Source: Paenibacillus pabuli
Lineage (GTDB): Bacteria; Bacillota; Bacilli; Paenibacillales; Paenibacillaceae
Length of the DNA: 64,000 nt
NCBI RefSeq assembly: GCF_023101145.1
Contig: NZ_CP073714.1
Span: forward strand, 3,472,001 to 3,536,000
Direction of reading: 5' to 3'
Shown here: positions 1-7,635 of the stretch, piece by piece
Layout: the number at the start of each line of letters is the position of its first letter
How positions within the stretch are numbered: the stretch's first letter is position 1
Program-made: the position numbers and the translations under genes
The notes under the pieces: model-generated
The model's input: the letters and a program-made list of their open reading frames with translations, nothing else
The model's database searches: none
What the model was told of the DNA's origin: nothing

Positions 1-318
1 ATAGAATGTGTATCGAATATCGGAATAACCGGGACGTACATCGGCTCGGTTAAAAAATCCGTCAAGATCCAGGTCACCTTCAACATCAACTCTAAAATCA
101 TCAAGTACAACATCAAATTTCGAGGCATAGACCCGGGCCACAATGGATTGACATGCGCCAAGGGAGGCAAGTAAAGCTTCTACAGGATTCATTCCCGTGT
201 CCGTACCCCCGAGGTTTGTTGGCTCATCGATGATCAGTTCGAATTGTCTTGCTTTGGTGATCACTTGAACCCCATCTTGCAGATGGGCAGTAGCTTTGAA
301 AGTCTGAACATTAGCCAT
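1..318 (-). CDS. OsmC-like family protein, C-terminus cut by window edge
   Basis: The complement reads from an ATG at 318 as a protein beginning MANVQTFKATAHLQDG, with the OsmC-type core NPVEALLASLGACQSI at about residues 47-62. That segment holds the cysteine which in OsmC/Ohr relatives takes part in peroxide chemistry. Known family members are small cytoplasmic thiol peroxidases or related proteins of about 140 residues, so roughly the last quarter is missing here. The start is supported by AAGGGG upstream and by a near-consensus promoter at 368-397. The gene is divergent from the guanidine riboswitch transcript. Family assignment is by motif recognition; the second catalytic cysteine cannot be checked in the visible part. 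Confidence 0.75.
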   Translation of the reverse strand, partial: MANVQTFKATAHLQDGVQVITKARQFELIIDEPTNLGGTDTGMNPVEALLASLGACQSIVARVYASKFDVVLDDFRVDVEGDLDLDGFFNRADVRPGYSDIRYTFY

Positions 319-367
319 CCGATACATCCCCTTTACAAAACATTGTATGTAACTTGGTTTAGTATGG

Positions 368-397
368 ATTATAGTTCCGTGAATCACAAGCTGTCAA
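368..397 (-). promoter_or_regulatory. Sigma-A promoter of the OsmC-like gene
   Basis: On the complement there is TTGACA (392-397), an 18-base spacer and TATAAT (368-373). Both hexamers are perfect, and they lie 50 bases upstream of the start codon at 318. Confidence 0.75.
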
Positions 398-488
398 TAT
401 AAGGATGGGAAAAGAATTAGGCTACATCCGCAGCATCAGCTGACTCAGCCAGGAGGAACCCCCGCTTAAATAAAAATTCGTTAAAGGG

Positions 489-516
489 TTGCCAATCAAA
501 AAGAATTGTGTATAAT
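489..516 (+). promoter_or_regulatory. Sigma-A promoter of the guanidine riboswitch operon
   Basis: TTGCCA (489-494) and TATAAT (511-516) are separated by 16 bases and sit about 30 bases upstream of the riboswitch aptamer. Confidence 0.7.
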
Positions 517-544
517 TGGAGTCACATCAGAATACTCAAATGTT

Positions 545-635
545 TTCTAGGGTTCCGCGACTGTTAATGTCGGTCTGGTCCGAGAGAAAACTCACAGCCT
601 GTTGGTTGTGTCACGGAGGGACAAAAGCCTGGGAG
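545..635 (+). ncRNA. Guanidine-I (ykkC) riboswitch aptamer
   Basis: The RNA carries the hallmark ykkC conserved blocks in order: CTAGGGTTCCG near 547, CTGGTCCGAGAGA near 575-590, and ACGGAGGGACAAAAGCC near 612-629. This class is known to bind guanidinium and control its export or breakdown. The 3' end of the aptamer (GCCTGGGA, 627-634) is also the left arm of the terminator at 624-676. Ligand binding should therefore hold that strand and let transcription continue (an ON switch). The genes downstream are an SMR pair of the guanidinium-exporter kind, which agrees with the assignment. Confidence 0.93.
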
Positions 636-676
636 ATGAACTGCTTTATGCAGTTTGTTTCCCGGGCTTTTTTTAT
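624..676 (+). terminator. Riboswitch-controlled intrinsic terminator
   Basis: GCCTGGGA (627-634) pairs with TCCCGGGC (660-667), enclosing a small hairpin ACTGC/GCAGT, and is followed by seven T residues. The left arm overlaps the conserved 3' block of the aptamer, giving the mutually exclusive fold expected of the expression platform. Confidence 0.85.
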
Positions 677-734
677 TTTGGCTTCATGTAACTAATAATA
701 CACGTAGCAAAATTTGATAAGGAGTGTGGCAGAG

Positions 735-1076
735 ATGAACAAAACATGGTTGTCCGTCGTTATTGCAGCTTTATTTGAAGTCGGTTGGGTCATTGGATTG
801 AAACATGCCAGTGGTTTTCTGGAGTGGGGGGCTACACTGATCGCCATTATTGTCAGCTTCACCTTAATGATTGCGGCATCCCGCTCATTAGATGTAGGAA
901 CCGTATATGCGGTATTCGTTGGACTGGGTACAGCAGGAACTGTACTGGCAGAGATTATATTGTTTGATGCTGCGATTCAATCTGGGAAAATGCTGCTCAT
1001 TGGGGTTCTATTATTGGGCGTAATTGGTCTTAAAATGCTTAGCAAAGGAAAAACAAAGGAGGTACATGAATCATGA
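735..1076 (+). CDS. gdnC: SMR guanidinium exporter subunit (GdnC/YkkC-like)
   Basis: A 113-residue small multidrug resistance protein with four membrane segments. The first helix holds the conserved acidic residue of SMR pumps in the motif [15 protein letters not shown]; the W-x-x-GLK-x-x-x-GF pattern is typical of the Gdx (guanidinium exporter) branch rather than the Qac branch. I place the start at the ATG at 735, ten bases after AGGAG, rather than the longer reading from 714 that lacks a ribosome site. The stop overlaps the start of the partner gene (ATGA), so the two are translationally coupled and likely form a heterodimer, as B. subtilis YkkCD does. Expression should rise with guanidinium through the upstream riboswitch. 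Confidence 0.9.
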   Translation: MNKTWLSVVIAALFEVGWVIGLKHASGFLEWGATLIAIIVSFTLMIAASRSLDVGTVYAVFVGLGTAGTVLAEIILFDAAIQSGKMLLIGVLLLGVIGLKMLSKGKTKEVHES

Positions 1077-1387
1077 ACTGGGTATTTCTCGTATTAGCAG
1101 GTGTCTTTGAAATGATTGGGGTTCTGATGATTAACAAATTGCACAAAGATCGTAACCTGTTGTCAATCATACTCTTGGTTGCAGGCTTTGGACTAAGCTT
1201 TCTTTTCCTATCCCTTGCAATGAAGACTCTTCCAATGGGAACAGCATACGCCGTATGGACGGGAATCGGCGCTTCTGGGGGAGCCATGCTCGGCATGATA
1301 TTTTATGGAGAGCCTCGAAATGCATTGAGAATTCTGTTTATTGCCATGGTGCTTGGATCAGCAGTTGGGCTAAAGCTGGTGAGTTGA
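1073..1387 (+). CDS. gdnD: SMR guanidinium exporter subunit (GdnD/YkkD-like)
   Basis: A 104-residue, four-helix SMR protein starting [19 protein letters not shown] with the conserved glutamate in helix 1 (GVFEM) and the helix 3 segment [14 protein letters not shown]. It overlaps gdnC by four bases and is its expected partner. The last 18 bases overlap the end of the convergent yczE-like gene, leaving no room for a terminator between them. The pair is the classic cargo of a ykkC-I riboswitch. Confidence 0.9.
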   Translation: MNWVFLVLAGVFEMIGVLMINKLHKDRNLLSIILLVAGFGLSFLFLSLAMKTLPMGTAYAVWTGIGASGGAMLGMIFYGEPRNALRILFIAMVLGSAVGLKLVS

Positions 1388-2005
1388 TCGTTTGGGAACG
1401 TTCATGAACATTTGCAGAATAGGCCCACCCAAAAGAACTGTTACGATCGTACCTACCCCAATGGGACCATCAATGGAAATGGCTAACAACAGGAAACACA
1501 AATAAATCAATGTTCTAGTGAAAAACACTCCTTTCTTAAGAAGGGCCTGAAGTATGAGCATCGTATGATCAATGGGGATCCTGTACACTTGAGCCTGCAA
1601 ATAAATTGCAGTTCCCAGTCCCGAAAGAATTAACCCGATCGCAAAGAGAAGGAATTGATGCATCCAAAAGGATGGAGCAGGAACAACACTAAACAGAAGA
1701 AACCACAAGTCGATGCCTATCCCCACCATAAAAGAGGTTATCACGCCAGCAAATGCTGGCTTTTGTCTAATTAACAGAGAATTTAGCAGTATCATTAATA
1801 CAGCAATAATGATTTCCCAGCTTCCTACAGTTAATCCTAAGTTATTGTGTAATCCAACCAAAACTGCATCAAAAGGAGATACACCCAAATCGGCTTTGAT
1901 CATGCAGGTGATCCCCAAACTTAACAATAGTATACCGAATAGAAACGGAGCGACCTTTTGGTTCAATGTGTTTTTGGTAAATAGTCTTGTTATTAATAAT
2001 TGCAA
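1370..2005 (-). CDS. yczE: YczE/YitT-like integral membrane protein
   Basis: A 211-residue hydrophobic protein with about five membrane segments; the region LGVSPFDAVLVGLHNNLGLTVG is characteristic of the YczE family. B. subtilis YczE is needed for proper function of some biosynthetic enzymes, but the molecular role is not settled. The start is a TTG at 2005, eight bases after AGGAGG; an ATG is not available at that position. The tail overlaps the convergent gdnD. A promoter at 2041-2069 is overlapped by a 20-base palindrome, so a local repressor or activator is likely. No MocR-type yczR gene, often adjacent elsewhere, is present in the window. Confidence 0.8.
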   Translation of the reverse strand: MQLLITRLFTKNTLNQKVAPFLFGILLLSLGITCMIKADLGVSPFDAVLVGLHNNLGLTVGSWEIIIAVLMILLNSLLIRQKPAFAGVITSFMVGIGIDLWFLLFSVVPAPSFWMHQFLLFAIGLILSGLGTAIYLQAQVYRIPIDHTMLILQALLKKGVFFTRTLIYLCFLLLAISIDGPIGVGTIVTVLLGGPILQMFMNVPKRSTHQL

Positions 2006-2040
2006 TGAAGATTCCTCCTGCGAATATCCATGATTTGATT

Positions 2041-2069
2041 ATTGTAAGTGATATATTTAATGTTGTAAA
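2041..2069 (-). promoter_or_regulatory. Promoter of the yczE-like gene
   Basis: On the complement TTTACA (2064-2069) and TACAAT (2041-2046) are 17 bases apart, about 35 bases upstream of the TTG start. Confidence 0.6.
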
Positions 2070-2078
2070 TACAACATT
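2059..2078. promoter_or_regulatory. 20-base inverted repeat, probable operator
   Basis: AATGTTGTA and TACAACATT form perfect 9-base arms around AA. The repeat covers the -35 box of the yczE-like promoter, the position expected for a repressor site. The TTGTA/TACAA core resembles GntR-family sites; the regulator is unknown. Confidence 0.6.
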
Positions 2079-2254
2079 TTTTTTATGGGATTCGACTTAT
2101 AGTAATATCATAGTATCCCGGTAGATGAATGCTGCAACGTGGCAGTTTGAAAAGATAATATACAGATGAGTTTTTTAGTGTTATCCTTATGTGTTACGTT
2201 TTGAAATGAGATATACGTCAAATGAATATTTGTTGCGTAAATTAAGGAGACCTA

Positions 2255-3634
2255 ATGACATTTAAAGACTTGAATATTATACCCGCAATTTTGGAAGGCT
2301 TGAACAAAGCAAACTATACTGCCCCGACACCTATACAGGAACAGGCAATTCCAGCCGTATTGGCAGGCAGAGATTTGCTTGGCTGTGCGCAAACAGGGAC
2401 AGGGAAGACGGCAGCATTTTCTGTACCTATCATTCAATTATTAAGCGAAAAGTCGAACGGCCCCAAAGCCGCACGTCATATTCGTTCGTTGATTCTAACG
2501 CCGACAAGAGAACTGGCGATTCAGATCTCGGATAACATTAAGGCTTACAGCCGTTACACAGATATTCGTTGCGCCGCAATCGTGGGTGGCGTTTCACAAA
2601 AGGTTCAGGAGCGTGCGCTCAATCAAGGAGCAGATATTATTATTGCTACGCCTGGAAGACTGATTGATCTGGTTAATCAAAAACGTATTGATCTTAAACA
2701 TGTGCAAATTCTCGTTCTTGATGAAGCAGACCGGATGTTGGATATGGGCTTCATTCACGATGTGAAACGAATTATTGCGAAGATGCCGAGCAAGAAGCAG
2801 ACGCTGTTCTTCTCAGCTACAATGCCTCCCGAGATTACCAAAATGGTAAAAACGCTGCTGGTTGATCCGGTAAAAGTAGAAATTACACCCGTCTCCTCCA
2901 CAGTAGATCGAATTGAACAGTCTGTGTATTTATTGGAAAATGGCAAAAAACAAAGTCTGTTGACTCATATCTTGCAGGATAAATCCATTGTTTCGGCACT
3001 GGTATTCACCCGCACTAAGCGCGGGGCTGACCGTGTAACTCGCGATTTGTCCAAAGTGAATATTACGGCTCAGGCCATTCACGGCAACAAATCTCAAAAT
3101 GAACGTCAAAGAGCGCTGAATAATTTCAAAAGCGGTGTTACACGGGTACTGGTGGCGACGGATATAGCGGCAAGGGGCATTGATGTTGAGGAACTTTCAC
3201 ATGTAATCAACTTCAACCTGCCTAATATTCCAGAAACATATGTTCACCGAATCGGCCGTACAGGCAGAGCAGGGCATAGCGGAATGGCGATTTCCTTTTG
3301 CGAGAAGGAGGAACTTCCGTTCCTCAAGGATATCGAGAAAGTAATCAAGAAGACTATTCCTGAAGTGAAAAATCATCCTTATCCGATGACAAGTGTGCCT
3401 GCTTTTGTAAAACCGAATCAAACATCAAAATCGGCAGCCCATAAACCTGCGGCCGATAAACCTGTGAAGTCAAAAGCGAATCCCGCTCGAAAGCCCAAGT
3501 CGGAGTGGTTTAAAAAGAGTGGAAAAACCGATCATGGTAAGCCTAACAGCAGTAAACCCAATCATAATAAGCCAAGCCACGGTAAATCAGTTCAAAAAAG
3601 TACAAGTTACGGTAAACCAAGAGCAGTAAAGTAA
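2255..3634 (+). CDS. DEAD-box ATP-dependent RNA helicase
   Basis: A 459-residue RNA helicase of the RhlE/Csh kind that unwinds structured RNA in the cytoplasm. Visible motifs are the Q motif PTPIQEQAIP, Walker A AQTGTGKT (45-52), PTREL, DEAD at 156-159, SAT, and HRIGRTGR near the end of the second RecA domain. After about residue 385 comes a low-complexity, very basic tail rich in K, P, S and H with repeated HGKP/NHNKP units, a likely RNA-binding extension. The ATG follows AAGGAG at a normal distance. It is a single-gene transcript ending at the hairpins at 3661-3724. Helicases of this type often respond to cold; no cold-shock leader was identified. Confidence 0.93.
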   Translation: MTFKDLNIIPAILEGLNKANYTAPTPIQEQAIPAVLAGRDLLGCAQTGTGKTAAFSVPIIQLLSEKSNGPKAARHIRSLILTPTRELAIQISDNIKAYSRYTDIRCAAIVGGVSQKVQERALNQGADIIIATPGRLIDLVNQKRIDLKHVQILVLDEADRMLDMGFIHDVKRIIAKMPSKKQTLFFSATMPPEITKMVKTLLVDPVKVEITPVSSTVDRIEQSVYLLENGKKQSLLTHILQDKSIVSALVFTRTKRGADRVTRDLSKVNITAQAIHGNKSQNERQRALNNFKSGVTRVLVATDIAARGIDVEELSHVINFNLPNIPETYVHRIGRTGRAGHSGMAISFCEKEELPFLKDIEKVIKKTIPEVKNHPYPMTSVPAFVKPNQTSKSAAHKPAADKPVKSKANPARKPKSEWFKKSGKTDHGKPNSSKPNHNKPSHGKSVQKSTSYGKPRAVK

Positions 3635-3660
3635 ATAAAGCTCTTTGAAGATGAGCAAGA

Positions 3661-3692
3661 AGCCTTCTCCATTTCGTGGAGGAGGTTTTTTT
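3661..3692 (+). terminator. Intrinsic terminator of the helicase gene
   Basis: CCTTCTCC pairs with GGAGGAGG (one G-U) over the loop ATTTCGT and is followed by seven T residues. Confidence 0.8.
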
Positions 3693-3693
3693 G

Positions 3694-3728
3694 TGAACTC
3701 AATATCGATGTGATATTGAGTTCATTTT
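3694..3728. terminator. Second perfect hairpin after the helicase gene
   Basis: A 13-base perfect stem (3694-3706 with 3712-3724) around GATGT, followed by TTTTC. It may be a back-up terminator or protect the 3' end. Confidence 0.5.
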
Positions 3729-3817
3729 CAATAAGAATAGAATAATAGAGAGAATGTTAAACAAATGTCCCAAGCCATTGTATGCATGTAATGACTTGGA
3801 GCAATCAGGAGGCGTAA

Positions 3818-4034
3818 ATGATGTTCATTCAAACTCGCGTTATGGTCGTCGAAAAGTGATGGTGCTGATTCGTTGGCAATCAGAAGAAGCATGGAAGAAT
3901 TGGGAGAAGAGTGATGTGCATATTAAAGGTCACCGGGAGAAAAGGGGACAGGAGAAACCCGAATAACTGATTAGCACTACGGTGAATATGTACGAGGTAC
4001 ATAAAGTGAAGACATCCAGGGTAGCCAATGCTTA
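3818..4034 (+). pseudogene. Broken HmoA/IsdG-like antibiotic-biosynthesis monooxygenase gene
   Basis: A good ribosome site (AGGAGG) precedes ATGATG at 3818-3823, which opens MMFIQTRVMVVEK, the usual first strand of HmoA-type haem monooxygenases, and then hits TGA at 3857. In another frame the family's C-terminal half follows: VMVLIRWQSEEAWKNWEK then SDVHIKGHR. This half is itself stopped by TAA at 3964; beyond it the same frame continues LISTTVNMYEVHKVK, matching the family's final strand. Against a usual length of about 105-120 residues, roughly 50 internal codons are gone. The simplest history is an internal out-of-frame deletion near 3856 plus one nonsense change (TAC or TAT to TAA). A 70-residue reading from 3754 exists but lacks a ribosome site. 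Confidence 0.7.
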
Positions 4035-4051
4035 ATTCGAATGATGAATTG

Positions 4052-4086
4052 CCTATCTCATAATTTTTCATGAGATAGGTTTTTTT
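4052..4086 (+). terminator. Intrinsic terminator after the monooxygenase remnant
   Basis: CCTATCTCAT and ATGAGATAGG form a perfect 10-base stem over AATTTTTC, followed by seven T residues. Confidence 0.85.
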
Positions 4087-4164
4087 GATTGTATGTTTCT
4101 TTGAAGCTGTGTTACAAATCATTCTCGCATAGATATTCATTAGATTACGGCTTACCAACGTAAG

Positions 4165-4194
4165 TTGACAGGTTTGGAGTATTAAAGTTATTAT
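4165..4194 (+). promoter_or_regulatory. Promoter of the methyltransferase gene
   Basis: TTGACA (4165-4170), an 18-base spacer and TATTAT (4189-4194) lie 34 bases before the start codon. Confidence 0.65.
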
Positions 4195-4227
4195 AGACAT
4201 CTAAGATCTTTAAAGGAGATTGAGCCT

Positions 4228-5004
4228 ATGCCTGGTGAACAATTCAAAAATGAGCATCATTCAGTACCTCACAATCATTCAACCGATTTCTTATCTAATC
4301 GGGGAGTGGATGTCCTGTCTTTATTGCAGCCGCAAACCGGAGAACGTATTCTGGATATTGGCAGTGGAAACGGTGATTTGACAGCCAGGATCGCAGCTGC
4401 CGGTGCGATACCGACAGGAATTGATCTATCGGAGAGAATGGTGAACATGGCCCAACAGAAGTACCCTGGCCTGAATGTTCAAGTGAAAGACGCTTCTCAA
4501 TATCGGACAGATATACCCTTTGATGCTGTATTCTCACATGCAGCTATACATTGGATCAATAACCCTGCAGCTTTGACTCGATCCATCTGGTTGGCGCTGC
4601 GCGAAGGTGGGCGATTCGTAGCTGAATTTGCCGGAAGCGGAAATGTCGCCATCTTGATCACTGCGATAAAACAGGCTTTGAAGGAGCGTGGTTACACGTG
4701 GGCAGGACGGAATCCCTGGTATCATCCCACTCTTGGTGAATACGCGACCTTGCTGGAGCAGAACGGCTTCCGTGTCACATTTGCTCAGCATTTTGACAAG
4801 CCTGCTCCACTCAAAGGGGAAGAAGGGCTTCGGAATTGGCTAAGCAGTTTCGCTGATTATTTCTTTAAGGGCATTTCCTCCGCAGACCAGGAAGCAATCT
4901 ATCAAGCCATCGTCACAGAGGTTAAGCCTTACTTTGAGCGGAAAGGTCAATGGTTTCTTGACACAACCCGATTACGTATCGTAGCGATTAAGGAAGCTGT
5001 CTGA
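4228..5004 (+). CDS. Class I SAM-dependent methyltransferase (trans-aconitate methyltransferase-like)
   Basis: A 258-residue soluble protein with the SAM-binding glycine motif ILDIGSGNGDLTARIA near residues 39-54 and the acidic strand IDLSERMV that normally contacts the ribose. The sequence FSHAAIHWINN corresponds to the motif near the active site in trans-aconitate 2-methyltransferase and relatives. The acceptor cannot be deduced. The ATG follows AAAGGAG at a standard distance. It has its own promoter and appears to be a single-gene unit. Confidence 0.85.
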   Translation: MPGEQFKNEHHSVPHNHSTDFLSNRGVDVLSLLQPQTGERILDIGSGNGDLTARIAAAGAIPTGIDLSERMVNMAQQKYPGLNVQVKDASQYRTDIPFDAVFSHAAIHWINNPAALTRSIWLALREGGRFVAEFAGSGNVAILITAIKQALKERGYTWAGRNPWYHPTLGEYATLLEQNGFRVTFAQHFDKPAPLKGEEGLRNWLSSFADYFFKGISSADQEAIYQAIVTEVKPYFERKGQWFLDTTRLRIVAIKEAV

Positions 5005-5050
5005 GAAGATAATTCCTGCATTACTGGCTAATCAGATTAAATGCTTGATA

Positions 5051-5079
5051 TTTACATGCAAACGTACATTCGGTATCAT
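5051..5079 (+). promoter_or_regulatory. Promoter of the MmcQ/YjbR-like gene
   Basis: TTTACA (5051-5056), a 17-base spacer and TATCAT (5074-5079) precede the TTG start by about 50 bases. Confidence 0.6.
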
Positions 5080-5129
5080 TAGATTGGGTAGGGAAAGTTT
5101 GTCACTCTGCGCAAAGGAGAGATACTGAA

Positions 5130-5480
5130 TTGGAAAATAAGATTATTGATTATTGTTTGAAGAAAAAAGGTGCAACAAAGGATTATCCCTTCGGAGCTGA
5201 TACAGTAGTAATCAAAATTGCTGGGAAGATGTTTGCGCTTATGTTTGAGGGAAAGGCGGACAACGTTCGCTTAAACTTAAAATGTGATCCAATCATTGCA
5301 GAAAACCTGAGAGAGCAGCATGAAGCCGTTCAACCAGGTTACCATATGAACAAAAAGCATTGGAATACCATTATTCTAGATGGCTCCTTGTCGGAGCAGG
5401 ATATCTTTGTGATGATTGATCATTCATATGAGTTGGTGGTCAAAACCTTGTCCAAAAGTCTTTTGGAATCCATATCGTAA
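5130..5480 (+). CDS. MmcQ/YjbR family protein
   Basis: A 116-residue protein of the MmcQ/YjbR fold, a small cytoplasmic double-wing-like domain whose function is unproven; DNA binding has been proposed for the family. Recognisable parts are the N-terminal KGATKDYPFG segment, the central KIAGKMFAL strand and the HMNKKHWNTIIL motif. The start is TTG at 5130, preceded by AAAGGAG; no ATG is available near it. It stands alone between its own promoter and a bidirectional terminator. Confidence 0.8.
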   Translation: MENKIIDYCLKKKGATKDYPFGADTVVIKIAGKMFALMFEGKADNVRLNLKCDPIIAENLREQHEAVQPGYHMNKKHWNTIILDGSLSEQDIFVMIDHSYELVVKTLSKSLLESIS

Positions 5481-5556
5481 TTGTCCGCATGCAGCCACAA
5501 TTTTGGAGAGCAGCGGTTTGCGTCAAATGTAGATCATCCAACTTTTTCGAAAAAAT

Positions 5557-5606
5557 AGCGGTAGTTCAGGGATGTTAACTTCGTATCCTGAGACTACCGC
5601 TTTTTT
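5557..5606. terminator. Bidirectional terminator
   Basis: AGCGGTAGT...TCAGG pairs with CCTGA...ACTACCGCT, with runs of A before and T after, serving both the upstream gene and the convergent TetR gene. Confidence 0.8.
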
Positions 5607-5626
5607 GGTTGCTTGCACATTGCGCG

Positions 5627-6175
5627 TTACCCTAAATTCATCTTGATTAATTCTCCCAATTGCTCAGACATGACCTCAGGTGGATGGGGCATTTCATTCT
5701 TAATCCACCATTCAACGACCCCTACATAAGACATGACTACATATTGGAGAATGATATCCTCACTTAAACCGGATTTTCTGGCCTGAGATAAATTCACTTC
5801 CTCTTTGAAATCCTCATTAAGAAACTCAACCAGGCGGTTGCGAAATTGTGCTGCTCCCTTACTGGCCATCATCGTTGAGAAGAACAAGTAATTCTGTTCC
5901 AGATAGGTAAACCAGGGAACGATGGATTGTTTCCAATCCAAGTCTGCAACCGAATGACAAATTTCACTTAATTCTTTGATATGCCCGTCAATGAGCTTAT
6001 CCAGCAGGTCATACTTGTCGACGTAGTGGAGGTAAATGGTGCCTCTACTTACGTCCGCTTTATCGGAAATGTCCTGAAGGGTAATATCATCAAAATTTTT
6101 TTCTGACATCAATTCAATCACGGCCGCTTTGATGGCTTCTTGTGACTTTCGAATTCGTCGATCCACTTTGGTCAT
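5627..6175 (-). CDS. TetR family regulator of the divergent MFS gene
   Basis: A 182-residue repressor-type protein. The N-terminal helix-turn-helix is clear: FDDITLQDISDKADVSRG then TIYLHYVDKYDLLDKL (about residues 28-62). The remainder is the helical ligand and dimerisation domain. It is divergently transcribed from the MFS transporter across 200 bases containing two identical ATGTTCATTAAT boxes, so it probably represses both itself and the pump. The inducer is unknown. Confidence 0.9.
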   Translation of the reverse strand: MTKVDRRIRKSQEAIKAAVIELMSEKNFDDITLQDISDKADVSRGTIYLHYVDKYDLLDKLIDGHIKELSEICHSVADLDWKQSIVPWFTYLEQNYLFFSTMMASKGAAQFRNRLVEFLNEDFKEEVNLSQARKSGLSEDIILQYVVMSYVGVVEWWIKNEMPHPPEVMSEQLGELIKMNLG

Positions 6176-6222
6176 GATATCCTCACCAAACTTTCAAAAG
6201 ATATTAAACATTTCCATGATTA

Positions 6223-6307
6223 ATGTTCATTAATTAACATAATGCGTTCAAATAACAATGGTAAGCTTTTTCATTCTGTCTATAATTATTAACAGATGTT
6301 CATTAAT
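6223..6307. promoter_or_regulatory. Paired ATGTTCATTAAT boxes, probable TetR operators
   Basis: The 12-base sequence occurs identically at 6223-6234 and 6296-6307 in the space between the divergent TetR and MFS genes. The first copy runs into TTAACAT, making a partial palindrome. A TATAAT-like element lies between them at 6281-6286. Confidence 0.5.
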
Positions 6308-6375
6308 ATATCCATATTTGTTTTTGTACAAGAACTGATCGAATTATAGATATCAAAATAAAAGTGAGGGGATGA

Positions 6376-7554
6376 ATGATGCAGCGCTTATGGACAAAAT
6401 CTTTTATTTTGATGACGCTGGGTTTGCTTTTTTTATTTACTGCATTTTATATGCTGTATCCCACACTGCCGCTTTTCATCAAAGTGATAGGTGGCAGTGA
6501 AAAACAGGTGGGCTTGGCAATGGGGGCATTAATGTTATCTTCCGTTATCCTTCGTCCTTTTGTCGGTGGATTACTGGATCGATTCGGCAGACGTCCGTTT
6601 ATGATCGGGGGGTTGCTTTTATTTATATTGGCAATGTACATGTACAACTGGGTAGGTGGAATCATCATGCTGATTGGACTTCGCATTGTGCATGGAATGA
6701 GCTGGGCCGTATCCACGACTTCCATGATGACAGCTGTGACTGACATGATTCCATCCGCTCGGCGCGGGGAAGGCACGGGGTGGTTTAGTACCTCCATGAC
6801 GCTGGCAATGGCGGTTGGTCCCATGATTGGTCTGGGGATTATGCAAGGCACGTCATACCAGACGATGTTTATGTTTGCTGTTGGTTTGTCTATCGTGGCC
6901 CTGCTTTTGACGCTGGGAGCCAAAATGCCATTCCAACCACATACGAACAGAAAGAAAATCCAAATATTTGAGAAATCGGTCTTGCCTGTTATGGCGCCAA
7001 TCTTTTTTCTTTTCATTGCATATGGGGGAATTACTACATTTGTGCCTCTGTTTGCAGAGCAGATCAAAGTCAATTCAGGCACATTCTTTCTGGTCTATGC
7101 GGCGACACTTGCGCTATCTCGACCTATAGCCGGGAAGCTGTCGGATAAAAAAGGAGAGACAGCTGTCATTATCCCGGCTTTGATCATTACGATTCTCGCC
7201 TTGATTGTACTGAGTCTCTCAAGCAGTTTGCTTGGCGTGCTCGCTTCAGCAATTCTGTACGGGATTGGTTTTGGTTCCGCTCAGCCAGCCCTTCAGGCGA
7301 TAACACTCCGCCTCGCACCCGAGGATCGGAAAGGCGCAGCCAATGCGTTCTTTTCGACAGCGACCGATCTTGGTATCGGACTGGGTGCCATGGTCCTGGG
7401 TGTGGTATCCGAGTACATGAACTATCACATATTGTTTATGGTCAGCGCTTTGTCGGTTATGGTTTCTTTTTTGCTGTTTATGACCTATGTAAGACGGTTG
7501 TTGAAAATCAAGCAATCGCTTGCTGCCAGAGCCAATGATTCCGTTTCATTGTAA
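6376..7554 (+). CDS. MFS transporter, probable drug efflux
   Basis: A 392-residue major facilitator protein with twelve predicted membrane helices in two halves. The conserved loop 2-3 motif GGLLDRFGRRPFMIGG is present near residues 62-77, and a weaker second-half equivalent reads SRPIAGKLSDKKG. There is no attached domain. It starts at ATGATG after AGGGGATG. The divergent TetR gene and shared operator boxes suggest ligand-induced export. The substrate cannot be told from sequence. Confidence 0.88.
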   Translation: MMQRLWTKSFILMTLGLLFLFTAFYMLYPTLPLFIKVIGGSEKQVGLAMGALMLSSVILRPFVGGLLDRFGRRPFMIGGLLLFILAMYMYNWVGGIIMLIGLRIVHGMSWAVSTTSMMTAVTDMIPSARRGEGTGWFSTSMTLAMAVGPMIGLGIMQGTSYQTMFMFAVGLSIVALLLTLGAKMPFQPHTNRKKIQIFEKSVLPVMAPIFFLFIAYGGITTFVPLFAEQIKVNSGTFFLVYAATLALSRPIAGKLSDKKGETAVIIPALIITILALIVLSLSSSLLGVLASAILYGIGFGSAQPALQAITLRLAPEDRKGAANAFFSTATDLGIGLGAMVLGVVSEYMNYHILFMVSALSVMVSFLLFMTYVRRLLKIKQSLAARANDSVSL

Positions 7555-7559
7555 TTGTA

Positions 7560-7587
7560 TTGTGTTACATCCGAATTGTAGTATAAT
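7560..7587 (+). promoter_or_regulatory. Putative promoter of the GNAT gene
   Basis: A TATAAT box at 7582-7587 with a poor -35 (TTGTGT, 7560-7565) at 16 bases, about 50 bases before the start. Confidence 0.45.
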
Positions 7588-7635
7588 TTGTGCAGCTAAG
7601 AGCAGCAATTATTTCATGATGCGGAGGCTTACTGC

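Noticed and set aside
3880..4200. 106-codon frame on the minus strand over the monooxygenase remnant
   Set aside because: It crosses the terminator at 4052-4086, lacks a ribosome site, and its sequence looks random; the plus strand shows real family motifs.
6447..7082. 211-codon minus-strand frame inside the MFS gene
   Set aside because: It is a shadow of the transporter gene, with no ribosome site and no family features.
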